Source: Rhodobacter aestuarii (GTDB lineage Bacteria > Pseudomonadota > Alphaproteobacteria > Rhodobacterales > Rhodobacteraceae). From it: 64,000 bases of DNA. The stretch spans positions 62,001 to 126,000 of the forward strand of contig NZ_FTOG01000002.1 in the NCBI RefSeq assembly GCF_900156655.1, given 5' to 3'. The notes under the pieces are model-generated. The model saw only the letters and a list, made by a program, of their open reading frames with translations. It searched no databases and had not been told where the DNA came from. Positions 25,483-33,758 of this stretch are shown one piece after another (within the stretch, counting starts at the first letter, position 1; each line of letters starts with the position of its first letter). A program made the position numbers and the translations under genes.

Positions 25483-26340
25483 ATGCTCAAAGACACCATG
25501 ACCCTGCCGAATGGCGTTGCGATCCCCAAGCTCGCTCTGGGCACCTGGATGATTGAGGACGACAAAGCCGCCGAAGCGGTGAAAGCCGCCATCGAAATCG
25601 GCTATCGCCACATCGACACCGCGCAAGCCTATGCCAACGAGCGTGGTGTGGGCGAAGGCGTGCGCACCTGCGGCGTGCCCCGTGAAGAGATTTTCGTGCA
25701 AACCAAACTCGCTGCTGAAATCAAAGACTACGAAGGCGCCAAAGCCGCGATCCAAGGCTCGCTCGACACGCTCGGCCTTGAATATATCGACCTGATGATC
25801 ATTCACAGCCCGCAGCCGTGGGGCGAATGGGCGGTGGAAGACCGCTTCTTTGAAGGCAACCTTGCGGCATGGAAAGCGCTGGAAGAGGCGCTCGCCGCTG
25901 GCAAACTCCGCGCCATCGGTGTGTCGAACTTCCAAAAACAAGACCTCGACAACCTGCTGCAAAACGCCACCGTCAAACCGATGATTAACCAAGTGCTGGC
26001 CCATGTCGGCAACACGCCGTTTGAGCTGATCGACTATGCCCACGCCAATGGCATGCTCGTTGAGGCCTATTCGCCGATCGCGCACGGCAAAATCCTCGAC
26101 AACCCGGAAATTGGCGCGATTGCCGAGAAATACGGCGTGACGATCCCGCAGCTGTGCATCCGTTACATCTTGCAACTGGATTGCCTTGCCCTGCCGAAAA
26201 CCGCCAACCCGGCGCATATGAAATCGAACGCCGAAGTCGACTTCGAAATCTCGGCCGAAGATATGGACGCGTTGAAAGCGATCAACGCGAAAGACTACGG
26301 GGACGCCAGCGTCTTCCCGGTGTACAGCGGCAAAGCCTAA
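25483..26340 (+). CDS. Aldo/keto reductase
   Basis: A 285-residue NADPH-dependent aldo/keto reductase, similar in arrangement to 2,5-diketo-D-gluconate reductases. Signature elements are GYRHIDTAQAYANERGVGEG (catalytic Asp and Tyr), QTKLAAEI (catalytic Lys), IHSPQPW (His) and the C-terminal cofactor region LPKTANPAHMKSNAEV. It reduces aldehydes and ketones in the cytoplasm. The ATG at 25483 has AGGAG upstream. It ends the cluster of redox enzymes and is closed by a strong terminator. Physiological substrate unknown. Confidence 0.92.
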   Translation: MLKDTMTLPNGVAIPKLALGTWMIEDDKAAEAVKAAIEIGYRHIDTAQAYANERGVGEGVRTCGVPREEIFVQTKLAAEIKDYEGAKAAIQGSLDTLGLEYIDLMIIHSPQPWGEWAVEDRFFEGNLAAWKALEEALAAGKLRAIGVSNFQKQDLDNLLQNATVKPMINQVLAHVGNTPFELIDYAHANGMLVEAYSPIAHGKILDNPEIGAIAEKYGVTIPQLCIRYILQLDCLALPKTANPAHMKSNAEVDFEISAEDMDALKAINAKDYGDASVFPVYSGKA

Positions 26341-26370
26341 GGCCCAGCCTTACCACACGCGAACAACAGA

Positions 26371-26400
26371 AACGCCCGGAGAGTTCTCCGGGCGTTTTCT
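26371..26400 (+). terminator. Rho-independent terminator after aldo/keto reductase
   Basis: AACGCCCGGAG (26371-26381) pairs with CTCCGGGCGTT (26386-26396), tetraloop AGTT, followed by TTCTTT. Confidence 0.9.
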
Positions 26401-26476
26401 TTGGGGGAAGCTAACCGTTTCAGAGCAATGAACGGGCTCCCCCCCCATTCGGGGCTGACCTTGCTTCACGCGCGCC

Positions 26477-27391
26477 TCAACCCCACTCCTCCACAAACTC
26501 GCGCCACTCGCCTTTGCTCATGCCAGAGGTCTCTTGCGTCACCGCCTCGCCTGCCAAGCGGCGCTTGAGCACCTCTTTCGCCTTCGACGACACGCTCACC
26601 GCGCCAAGGCGGTAGTCTTCAAACGCCTCATAGGCTTGCGGCACCCAGTCTTTGACGATGTCGCACATGGTCTGGGCATAGACGCGGATTTCGTATTGGG
26701 CATGCACATCGGCGCGCAGGCGCAAGAAGTGGAACAGATTGTGCAGGTCGATCTTCCAATACCACTGGGTGTAGATATTGGCGGGCAAGTTCATCCGCGC
26801 CAGTTCGCGCGCAAGGCCCAGTTTGCCCGCGTCTTCATCGGGCGTCAGCATGTCTTCGTAATGGTCATAGGCGCGCATCGCATCTTCGCGCAGAAGGTCA
26901 AGCACGCGCGCCGCCTCGGCGCCCTCCAGCACCTGCCCGCGGCCCTGATTGTTCACCACCGATTGTGCCGCCAGTTGATCGGGCGCGGGAATGTAGAATT
27001 CGCGATCCAAGATCGAATAGCGCGCGGAATATTCGTTCACATTGGCGGTGCGGTGGCGGATCCATTGCCGCGCCACGAAGACCGGGAGTTTGACGTGGAA
27101 TTTGACCTCGCACATTTCAAACGGCGTCGAGTGCCAGTGGCGCATCAGGTAACGGATCAGGCCCCGGTCATCGGACACCGCCTTGGTGCCCTTGCCATAG
27201 CTGACGCGGGCGGCCTGACAGATCGCGGCATCATCGCCCATATAGTCGATCACCCGCACCAGCCCGTGGTCGAGCACAGGATGCGCGGTGTAAAGCCGCC
27301 CCTCCATTCCCGCGGAGGTGGCGCGCAAGGTCGGCGTGGTGGTGGCACGTTGCGCGTCGATCTCGGCAAGCTGTTCGGGGGTAAGCGACAT
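26477..27391 (-). CDS. thyX: FAD-dependent thymidylate synthase
   Basis: The 304-residue flavoenzyme makes dTMP from dUMP with methylenetetrahydrofolate. The ThyX motif RHR-x7-S is at R112-S122 ([11 protein letters not shown]). Other family parts are the HWHSTPFE region at about residues 85-92 and [17 protein letters not shown] near the C-terminus. Length is at the upper end for ThyX because of an N-terminal extension of about 40 residues. Start at 27391 with GGAGG upstream. It is a single gene, divergent from the lipoprotein/Slam pair. Confidence 0.94.
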   Translation of the reverse strand: MSLTPEQLAEIDAQRATTTPTLRATSAGMEGRLYTAHPVLDHGLVRVIDYMGDDAAICQAARVSYGKGTKAVSDDRGLIRYLMRHWHSTPFEMCEVKFHVKLPVFVARQWIRHRTANVNEYSARYSILDREFYIPAPDQLAAQSVVNNQGRGQVLEGAEAARVLDLLREDAMRAYDHYEDMLTPDEDAGKLGLARELARMNLPANIYTQWYWKIDLHNLFHFLRLRADVHAQYEIRVYAQTMCDIVKDWVPQAYEAFEDYRLGAVSVSSKAKEVLKRRLAGEAVTQETSGMSKGEWREFVEEWG

Positions 27392-27595
27392 GGGGGCCTC
27401 CAGGGGTAAGAATCGGGCAGACTATATCTACCCAAAGCGCTTCACGGAACCGCGAGATGATGTGAGACGCAAAGGAGAGTGTCGCAGATGGGGCACGACG
27501 CCTCAGACAAGCTAATCAAAAGTTTATGCAAATTGACTTTTCTACCTATTTTCGGCACGCTTTGCGCAAAAGAGCAGTCAACGAAAGACATAACA

Positions 27596-28543
27596 ATGAT
27601 CAGACGGGTTATTCCGTTTGCAGTGCTTTTGGGCATTGCGTCTTGCAGTGGTGCGGCCGTGAACGGCCCTGCCGGGGGCTCAGGCACTGAAACCGGAACG
27701 GATGATGGTACGACGGAAACCTCCACCATCCCCGATACGCTGGCCGTAAACCTGAAATCCGTTAGCTTCGATGGCACCAATCTGCAGGTGACAATCGACT
27801 CGCTCGATTCGACCCCGGTTTCCGTGACCTATCTGCGCGATAGCCGCTTGGATTTGTCGGGCTATACTGCTTTCCGGATGCAAGAAGACGCGCTGGATCG
27901 GCTGTTCGTCGCGTTGGGGGCTGTGTCGACCGATGGGTCGGTGCAAGCTGTGACCGTTGGCGATGGCGGCCAGTTCAACACCTATTTCGCGGGTGGCGCC
28001 TATGACCGCTCGGGCACTTTTGATCGCCCCACGGGCGATGGAACGGCGGGCTCCGGGCAGGTGTCTTACGCGGGCAGCTATGTTGCGGTGACCAATATGG
28101 GCGCGCCGCGTGATGGCGGGGCCGATGATGTTGCCTTGCCGATCACCGCTGGCACTGACACCTCCCTCACGCCGCGCCAGCCGGTACGGGTGCAAGGGGA
28201 TATCTTCCTCAATGCGAACTTCTCGGACAATTCGATCAACGGCGCGATCTACAACCGTCAATTGGTAGATACGAATTACGCGCTGGTGGATGTTATTTTG
28301 GTACCCGGGACGATCAATGACGACGGCACCTTCGAGGGCGTGGCCGAGTATGATACCCGCGCGCCCATAGGCACCTATGGCGGGATTTTTGGTGGGACCG
28401 ACGCGCATTCGGTCGCCGGGCTCGTGCATCTGACCGAATTTGACACCACCATCGACAATGAGCAGGAACATGGTGTCTTCGTGCTGACCCAATGCGGCCC
28501 AGACAATACTCTGCCGGTTTGCACCAATGTGGCGAGCCCCTGA
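27596..28543 (+). CDS. Lipoprotein with TbpB-like C-terminal region, candidate Slam substrate
   Basis: The 315-residue protein starts with a lipoprotein signal, lipobox IASC with C17 the acylated cysteine, followed by a Gly/Thr/Glu-rich linker that often marks surface-anchored lipoproteins. The remainder is rich in beta strands. The C-terminal segment (TYGGIFGGTDAHSVAGLVHL) resembles the closing barrel motif of transferrin-binding protein B-like domains. The ATG at 27596 is chosen because it creates the lipobox. The Slam gene follows with a 17-base overlap, which strongly suggests that this protein is its cargo and is displayed on the cell surface. Ligand unknown. Confidence 0.72.
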   Translation: MIRRVIPFAVLLGIASCSGAAVNGPAGGSGTETGTDDGTTETSTIPDTLAVNLKSVSFDGTNLQVTIDSLDSTPVSVTYLRDSRLDLSGYTAFRMQEDALDRLFVALGAVSTDGSVQAVTVGDGGQFNTYFAGGAYDRSGTFDRPTGDGTAGSGQVSYAGSYVAVTNMGAPRDGGADDVALPITAGTDTSLTPRQPVRVQGDIFLNANFSDNSINGAIYNRQLVDTNYALVDVILVPGTINDDGTFEGVAEYDTRAPIGTYGGIFGGTDAHSVAGLVHLTEFDTTIDNEQEHGVFVLTQCGPDNTLPVCTNVASP

Positions 28544-30008
28544 CCGCGCGCTGCGGCTTGGGCTGACCGTTGCCACCCTATGCCTTGCCGCAGGCGGGGG
28601 GGCGACGCCTCCCGCCTTGGCTGAGGCGCCACCTCCCCAATCTTCGCGAAGCGAAACCATTTCGCTCGCCGATGCAAGCACAGAGCAAATCGCGGTTGCG
28701 GCAACGCAGGCACTCGCGGCGCAGCAAACCGACCTTGCGGTTATGCTGGCCGAGGTGCTGTTGCAGCGTGATCCAAAGAACCCGCTTGGTCATTACATCT
28801 TCGCGCGAGCGTCTTTGCTCGTGCGCGATACGGCCACGGCACGAGAAGCGGCACGGCGCAGCTTTTTCACTGCGCAAACGCCCGTGCAGCATTACGAGGC
28901 GGCGCGTCTGGCAGGGCAAGTCGCTGTGGCGGATCAGCGGCTTGGTGCTGCACAGTTTTGGGCACGCCAAACGATCCAATTTGCCCCCGATCCACGCGCC
29001 CGCGCGGTCGGAATCTCCGATTTCCGTCGGCTGCGTGCGGCCTCCCCCACGGCCTTCCGGTTCAAGCTGGGCATACGGCCCTCAAACAATGTCAATGGCG
29101 GCGCGGAAGAACGCACCAACGTGATCGACGGCTTCGACGCGGTAGGCTGGCTGAGTGATGATGCCATGGCACTGCCGGGCGTTGTAGGCACCCTAGATGC
29201 CGAGGTCAGCCGCCGGATTGCACACACCCCCGAAAGCGAAACCCGGCTTGGGTTCAGCCTTTATGCGCGCGCGGTCGATTTTGAAGGCCGTCCAATGATG
29301 GTCCCGGCCTATACGCCGGGGGATCCGGCCCCTGATCCTGTTGAAATCCGCAATTCGGATTATTCCTCGACCTCGCTTGGCACACATCTGGAACATAGCC
29401 GCAGCTTCGGGACCACATTCGGGCTGCAAGCACGGCTGGAAACGGGCCGGAACTGGCAAGCCGGGCAACAAGCCTATGACTGGATCGGCGCAGAGGTTCA
29501 GGGCACGAAGATATTAACGGGGGGCAATCGGCTCAGCTTCGCACTCGCGCAGGAAGAGCGGAACTGGCAAGGCTCACCCCGCAATGACACGCGCCGTGCG
29601 CTTAGCCTAGGGCTGTCGGGGCGCCGTACAGCGGACCATCTCCCCGGCGATTGGCGCATTGGGGTGAGCGCAAGCCAACTTGAGAGCAATTTCACTCAAG
29701 CACGCGACTGGACGCTAACCGGAAGCGCAGGCTTCACACCGAAGGCGCAGCTAGGCCCATTGGCTATGACCTTTTCGGCGGGGTTTTCGACCAGCGTTTA
29801 TCCCGATTACACCGTGATCGGCTTTCACCCCGATGGCGGACGGCAAGACGAAACGGCCTTTGCCGAAATCGGAATATGGGCTCCGAAAGTCGGCGTTGCC
29901 GCCTTTACCCCAGAGATGCGGCTGCAAGCGGTGCAGGTGGAAAGCAATATCTCGCGTTTCACCCGGTCGGAGCTTTCGATGACATTGGGCTGGCGGTCGT
30001 CTTTCTAA
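28527..30008 (+). CDS. Surface lipoprotein assembly modifier (Slam)-like outer-membrane protein
   Basis: The 493-residue protein has a signal peptide, an N-terminal helical part with TPR-like repeats (about 45-165: QLAVMLAEVLLQRDPKNPLGHYIFA-like units) and a C-terminal region of alternating strands that ends in WRSSF. A terminal Phe is typical of outer-membrane beta barrels. This two-part plan is that of Slam proteins, which move lipoproteins to the outer surface (type XI secretion). Its start lies inside the preceding lipoprotein gene, coupling their translation. Known Slams are best studied in Neisseria and relatives; here the assignment rests on architecture and context. Confidence 0.75.
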   Translation: MWRAPDRALRLGLTVATLCLAAGGGATPPALAEAPPPQSSRSETISLADASTEQIAVAATQALAAQQTDLAVMLAEVLLQRDPKNPLGHYIFARASLLVRDTATAREAARRSFFTAQTPVQHYEAARLAGQVAVADQRLGAAQFWARQTIQFAPDPRARAVGISDFRRLRAASPTAFRFKLGIRPSNNVNGGAEERTNVIDGFDAVGWLSDDAMALPGVVGTLDAEVSRRIAHTPESETRLGFSLYARAVDFEGRPMMVPAYTPGDPAPDPVEIRNSDYSSTSLGTHLEHSRSFGTTFGLQARLETGRNWQAGQQAYDWIGAEVQGTKILTGGNRLSFALAQEERNWQGSPRNDTRRALSLGLSGRRTADHLPGDWRIGVSASQLESNFTQARDWTLTGSAGFTPKAQLGPLAMTFSAGFSTSVYPDYTVIGFHPDGGRQDETAFAEIGIWAPKVGVAAFTPEMRLQAVQVESNISRFTRSELSMTLGWRSSF

Positions 30009-30074
30009 GCGCATGTGGTTCGCCCTTGCCCCCGCCGGTGAGGGCGCTACCATCCCGCCCGAAAGGAGATTTCC

Positions 30075-30503
30075 ATGCAAATCCGCTATCTTCACACCAT
30101 GCTCCGGGTCGCCGACCTCGACCGCACGATCGCCTTTTTCGCGTTGCTGGGCCTCAAAGAAACCCGCCGCACTGAAAGCGAAGCGGGCCGGTTCACTTTG
30201 GTGTTCCTGGCCCCGCCCGGTCAGGAAGATTGCCCGGTGGAGCTGACCTATAATTGGGATGGCGACGAAGGTCTGCCCTCTGACAGCCGCCATTTCGGGC
30301 ACCTTGCTTATGAGGTCGAAGATATCTACGCCATGTGCGCGCATCTGCAGGCCAATGGCGTGGAGATCAACCGCCCGCCGCGCGATGGCCGCATGGCCTT
30401 TGTGCGCAGCCCCGACAATGCCTCGACCGAGCTTTTGCAAATGGGCGAAGCACTTGCACCCGCCGAGCCGTGGCTGTCCATGCCCAATACCGGGCATTGG
30501 TGA
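30075..30503 (+). CDS. gloA: Lactoylglutathione lyase (glyoxalase I)
   Basis: A VOC-fold enzyme of 142 residues that isomerises the methylglyoxal-glutathione hemithioacetal. It has the GloA opening LHTMLRVADLDRTIAFF with metal-ligand His7, the LGLKETRR segment, ELTYNWD with the Glu ligand, HFGHLAYEVEDIY with the second His, and an ELLQMG C-terminal ligand Glu. AAAGGAG lies before the ATG at 30075. It stands alone and converges on pth. Confidence 0.92.
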   Translation: MQIRYLHTMLRVADLDRTIAFFALLGLKETRRTESEAGRFTLVFLAPPGQEDCPVELTYNWDGDEGLPSDSRHFGHLAYEVEDIYAMCAHLQANGVEINRPPRDGRMAFVRSPDNASTELLQMGEALAPAEPWLSMPNTGHW

Positions 30504-30519
30504 GCGGCATGGGCAAGCC

Positions 30520-31236
30520 TTAGCGCTTGAACTTATCGGCCAGCTTTTCGAGCGCCGAGCGGGTATCTTCCGGCTCGGCGTTTTCTTTGGGCACGGGCTT
30601 CGGTTCGGGCTTGGCGCGCGGACCAGCGGGTTTCACAGCTTCGGGCTTGGTGCCCGTTGAGGCGCGCGGCGGCGCGGTGCACAGGGCCACAGCATTGAGG
30701 AATTTGCTCCCCTCCCCCGCCGCCAAAGCGGGCGCGCCGTCAGAAATCCCGCGCAAAAGGTCATCCAGCCAGTCAGCCTCGGCTTTCGCAAAATCGGCCA
30801 ACACATAATTCGCAACCCGGTTTTTATCGCCCGGATGGCCGATGCCCAGCCGCACGCGCGCATAGGCCTCGCCCATATGCTGGTGAATCGAGCGCAGCCC
30901 ATTGTGCCCCGCATGGCCGCCGCCTTGTTTCAGGCGGCACTTACCGGGCGCAAGATCCAGCTCGTCATGAAACACGGTGATCTCTTCGACAGGGATTTTG
31001 TAAAAATCCGCCGCCGCGCGCACCGATTGGCCAGATAGGTTCATAAAAGTCTCGGGCTTGAGCAAAAGCACCCGCGCCGCGCCAAAGCGCCCCTCGCTCA
31101 CCTGCCCCTGATACCCCTTGCGCCACGGTGCAAAGCCATGATCGGCGGCAATCCGATCTACCGCCATGAAGCCGATATTGTGCCGATTTGCGGCATATTT
31201 CGCGCCGGGATTGCCCAGCCCAACCCAAAGCTGCAT
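30520..31236 (-). CDS. pth: Peptidyl-tRNA hydrolase with extended C-terminus
   Basis: The enzyme releases peptides from prematurely dropped peptidyl-tRNA. N9 and H19 (GNPGAKYAANRHNIGF) and D91 (FHDELDL) are the active-site residues. KQGGGHAGHNGLRSI completes the family pattern. The core ends near residue 185; the remaining 50 residues are rich in Pro, Lys and Glu and probably disordered, a common extension in this bacterial group. Total 238 residues against about 195 in E. coli. The usual neighbour rplY lies 1.6 kb away rather than adjacent, with the FtrA/rhodanese pair inserted between. Confidence 0.95.
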   Translation of the reverse strand: MQLWVGLGNPGAKYAANRHNIGFMAVDRIAADHGFAPWRKGYQGQVSEGRFGAARVLLLKPETFMNLSGQSVRAAADFYKIPVEEITVFHDELDLAPGKCRLKQGGGHAGHNGLRSIHQHMGEAYARVRLGIGHPGDKNRVANYVLADFAKAEADWLDDLLRGISDGAPALAAGEGSKFLNAVALCTAPPRASTGTKPEAVKPAGPRAKPEPKPVPKENAEPEDTRSALEKLADKFKR

Positions 31237-31335
31237 CGTGCTTCTCCTTTGGCGGTGGTTCTAACGGGCGGGACTGCGGGGGGCCAGCCCCTGTGTCGAC
31301 GTCTCGCCTTGGATATTTGCACAAAGCCGAAGAGA

Positions 31336-32343
31336 TCAGGCCGATGAGCGCGCGAAACGACGCCGCCAATCCGAGGGCGCAAGACCATAGCGGGCATGAA
31401 ACGGGCGGCGCAACGCGGCGGCGGAGGCGAAGCCCGCAATATGGGCAATCGCTTCCAAATCGGCACGGCTCGTTTCCAACAATTCCGCCGCGCGGGCCAG
31501 TCGCGCCTCGGTCAAATAGCGCGCAGGCGTGGTGCCCGTAGCCTCATGGAAGCGGCGCAGAAAGGTGCGCTCTGACAACCCCGCCTTGGCGGCGAGTTGC
31601 GCCGCGGTGGGGGTCTCTTGCAGGTTGTCGCGCAGGCTGGAAAGGATCGGCGAAAGCCTATGCGCCTCATGATCGCGCGGCACCGGGCGCAGCAAGAACT
31701 GCGCCTGCCCGCCATCGCGGCTTGCGGGCATCACCAAGCGCCGCGCGACAAGGTTTGCCGCCTCGGCCCCGAAATCGCGCCGGATGATATGCAGCCCCAA
31801 ATCCATCCCCGCCGCGGACCCTGCCGAGGTGAGGATATCCCCCTCGTCAATGAACAAAACATCGGGGTCGGCCTGCACTTTTGGGAACCGATCTGCCAAA
31901 GCGGCCCCATAGCGCCAATGCGTGGTGGCGCGGCGGCCATCCAAAAGCCCTGTTGCCGCCAGCACAAAAGCCCCCGAGCAGATCGAGGCGAGCCGCGCGC
32001 CTTTGGCATGAGCATTTTGCAATGCCGTGATGAGGCCCGCCGGCACCGGCACATCCAGCCCTTTCCAACCGGGCACAACGATCAACCCAGCCTCTTCCAG
32101 CAACTCCAACCCGCCATCGCAAGAAAAGGTCAGCCCCCCATGCGCGCGCAAGGGGCCGGGCTCAATGGCGGCGGTTGCAAATGCATACCAATTTGGCCCC
32201 ATCTCGGGCCGCGCCAGTCCGAAAATCTCTGCCACAATGCCAAATTCGAAGATGCACAGCCCATCATAGGCCAACGCCACGACCCGGTTGTTTGGGATCG
32301 GCGGCAGATTGAGATTTGGCAGATTTTGCACGATCGTTGTCAT
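31336..32343 (-). CDS. GlxA/FtrA-type AraC-family regulator (DJ-1/PfpI plus HTH)
   Basis: The 335-residue regulator joins an N-terminal DJ-1/PfpI-like domain (about 20-190) to a C-terminal AraC DNA-binding domain (about 230-330). The PfpI part shows the nucleophile-elbow ASICSGAFVLAATGLLDG with its Cys. The HTH part shows AAKAGLSERTFLRRFHEATGTTPARYL and the second helix pair. It is divergent from a rhodanese gene across 65 bases, an arrangement also known for FtrA, so it probably controls that gene. The ligand sensed is unknown. Confidence 0.88.
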   Translation of the reverse strand: MTTIVQNLPNLNLPPIPNNRVVALAYDGLCIFEFGIVAEIFGLARPEMGPNWYAFATAAIEPGPLRAHGGLTFSCDGGLELLEEAGLIVVPGWKGLDVPVPAGLITALQNAHAKGARLASICSGAFVLAATGLLDGRRATTHWRYGAALADRFPKVQADPDVLFIDEGDILTSAGSAAGMDLGLHIIRRDFGAEAANLVARRLVMPASRDGGQAQFLLRPVPRDHEAHRLSPILSSLRDNLQETPTAAQLAAKAGLSERTFLRRFHEATGTTPARYLTEARLARAAELLETSRADLEAIAHIAGFASAAALRRPFHARYGLAPSDWRRRFARSSA

Positions 32344-32408
32344 ACCGCCACCTTACGCAGAGGCCGCGCCGCTGGCAATCTCAATTCCAGACAGCCAAGG
32401 AGAGCCCC

Positions 32409-32810
32409 ATGAACCCCGTTCTTGCCCGCCCCGCCCCCGCGCCCGAAAGCCTGATTGCCGCGCTCGAAGCCCAATGTGCGCTCCATACCGATTGTTCGGA
32501 CGTGCATGCCACCTTCAAAGCGGGGGGCGATCCGGGCTTTGTGCTGCTGCATACCATGGGCACGCCCGAAACCTTCGCCCGCCGCCATGTGCCGAACGCG
32601 CATTACCTGCCGCATCGCCAGATCACGGCAGAGCGGATGGCGGAATGGGCGGAAGACACGCTGTTTGTCGTCTATTGCTCTGGCCCGCATTGCAACGCCG
32701 CCGAGCAAGCGGCTTTGGCGCTCGCCCGCCTTGGGCGGCCCGTCAAAATCATGCTCGGTGGGCTGATGGGCTGGGAATATGAGGGCTATGCCTTCGCCGC
32801 TGGCGCCTAA
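32409..32810 (+). CDS. Rhodanese-domain protein
   Basis: A single rhodanese (sulfurtransferase) domain of 133 residues. The catalytic loop is C90 in VVYCSGPHCNAAEQAA, preceded by HVPNAHYLPHRQI and followed by VKIMLGGLMGWEYEGY. Single-domain rhodaneses transfer sulfane sulfur to cyanide or protein thiols. The ATG at 32409 with AAGGAG upstream is preferred over an in-frame start inside the regulator promoter. Divergent from the FtrA-like gene, which probably regulates it. Confidence 0.9.
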   Translation: MNPVLARPAPAPESLIAALEAQCALHTDCSDVHATFKAGGDPGFVLLHTMGTPETFARRHVPNAHYLPHRQITAERMAEWAEDTLFVVYCSGPHCNAAEQAALALARLGRPVKIMLGGLMGWEYEGYAFAAGA

Positions 32811-32840
32811 GCCGCCCCTCAACCGTGCCACACAAACAAA

Positions 32841-32864
32841 AACGCCGGGCCAAGGCCCGGCGTT
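32841..32864. terminator. Bidirectional terminator
   Basis: AACGCCGGGCC (32841-32851) pairs with GGCCCGGCGTT (32854-32864). It has A-rich sequence on one side and TTCTG on the other, and lies between the convergent rhodanese and rplY genes. Confidence 0.85.
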
Positions 32865-32885
32865 CTGCATTCCCTAGGCGGGAAA

Positions 32886-33491
32886 TTACTCTTCGGATTC
32901 TTCGTTATCCGAGGAAACGAGGCCCGACGGCGCCGTGATGTTGGCAACCACGAAGTTGCGTTCGATCGTCGGCTTGCAGCCTTCCGGCAGCGGGATGTCG
33001 TTGATGTGGATAACTTCGCCGATTTGACGGCCGGTCAGGTCCACGGTGATGTGATCCGGGATATCGCCGGCCATCACTTCAAGCTCCACCTCGGGGCGCA
33101 CGATCGTCAGCGTGCCGCCACGCTTCAGGCCGGGGCTCGCTTCGGCGTTGTCGAAGTTCACGTGGATGAACAGGTTGATGCGCGAGGCACGGTGGGTGCG
33201 CATGAAGTCGATGTGGGTCGGCAGATCCTTCACCACGTCTTTTTGCACGCCACGGCAGATCACGCGCACATCTTCTTGGCCGTCGATGTGCAGGTTGAAC
33301 AGCGTCGACAGGAAGCGGCCCTTGCGCAGGCGGGTGAGCAGCTTGTTGTAGTCGAGGTTGATCGCGAGCGGTTCCTTGCCATCGCCATAGACGATGCCGG
33401 GCACCTTGCCCTCACGACGTGCTGCGCGAGCGGCCCCCTTGCCCGTCCCCGTGCGCACCTCGGCTTCAAGAGTTTCGATCTCTTTGGCCAT
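32886..33491 (-). CDS. rplY: 50S ribosomal protein L25 (TL5/Ctc type)
   Basis: The 201-residue protein binds 5S rRNA. The N-terminal L25 domain (about 1-95) has the pattern [24 protein letters not shown] and [12 protein letters not shown]. The C-terminal beta domain (about 96-185) marks the longer TL5/Ctc form, with [17 protein letters not shown] and [12 protein letters not shown]. The tail is acidic (SSDNEESEE). ATG at 33491 with GGAG upstream; a long in-frame extension upstream is not part of the family. Confidence 0.95.
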   Translation of the reverse strand: MAKEIETLEAEVRTGTGKGAARAARREGKVPGIVYGDGKEPLAINLDYNKLLTRLRKGRFLSTLFNLHIDGQEDVRVICRGVQKDVVKDLPTHIDFMRTHRASRINLFIHVNFDNAEASPGLKRGGTLTIVRPEVELEVMAGDIPDHITVDLTGRQIGEVIHINDIPLPEGCKPTIERNFVVANITAPSGLVSSDNEESEE

Positions 33492-33758
33492 TTGGTATCT
33501 CCAATATGAAAAAGGGCCCCCTCCAAGGGTGTGGGCCCGTTGAGGGCTCGCGCATACAGCGCCTACCCCTTTTTGGCAAGGCAGAATCGGGGGCCAAATC
33601 GGGGCGCGGGTCATGGTGGCAGCAAGCTGCGCCGAAATCACCCAGCCAAGGGGCATATCAAGCCGCCGAAGGCTGCGCTAGTCTCGCGCCGCTGGGCGGC
33701 TTGCGGCCCGGTACAGGAGAGCGCGCCCCAAGGGCGCCAGAAGACAAGGAAGATACCC

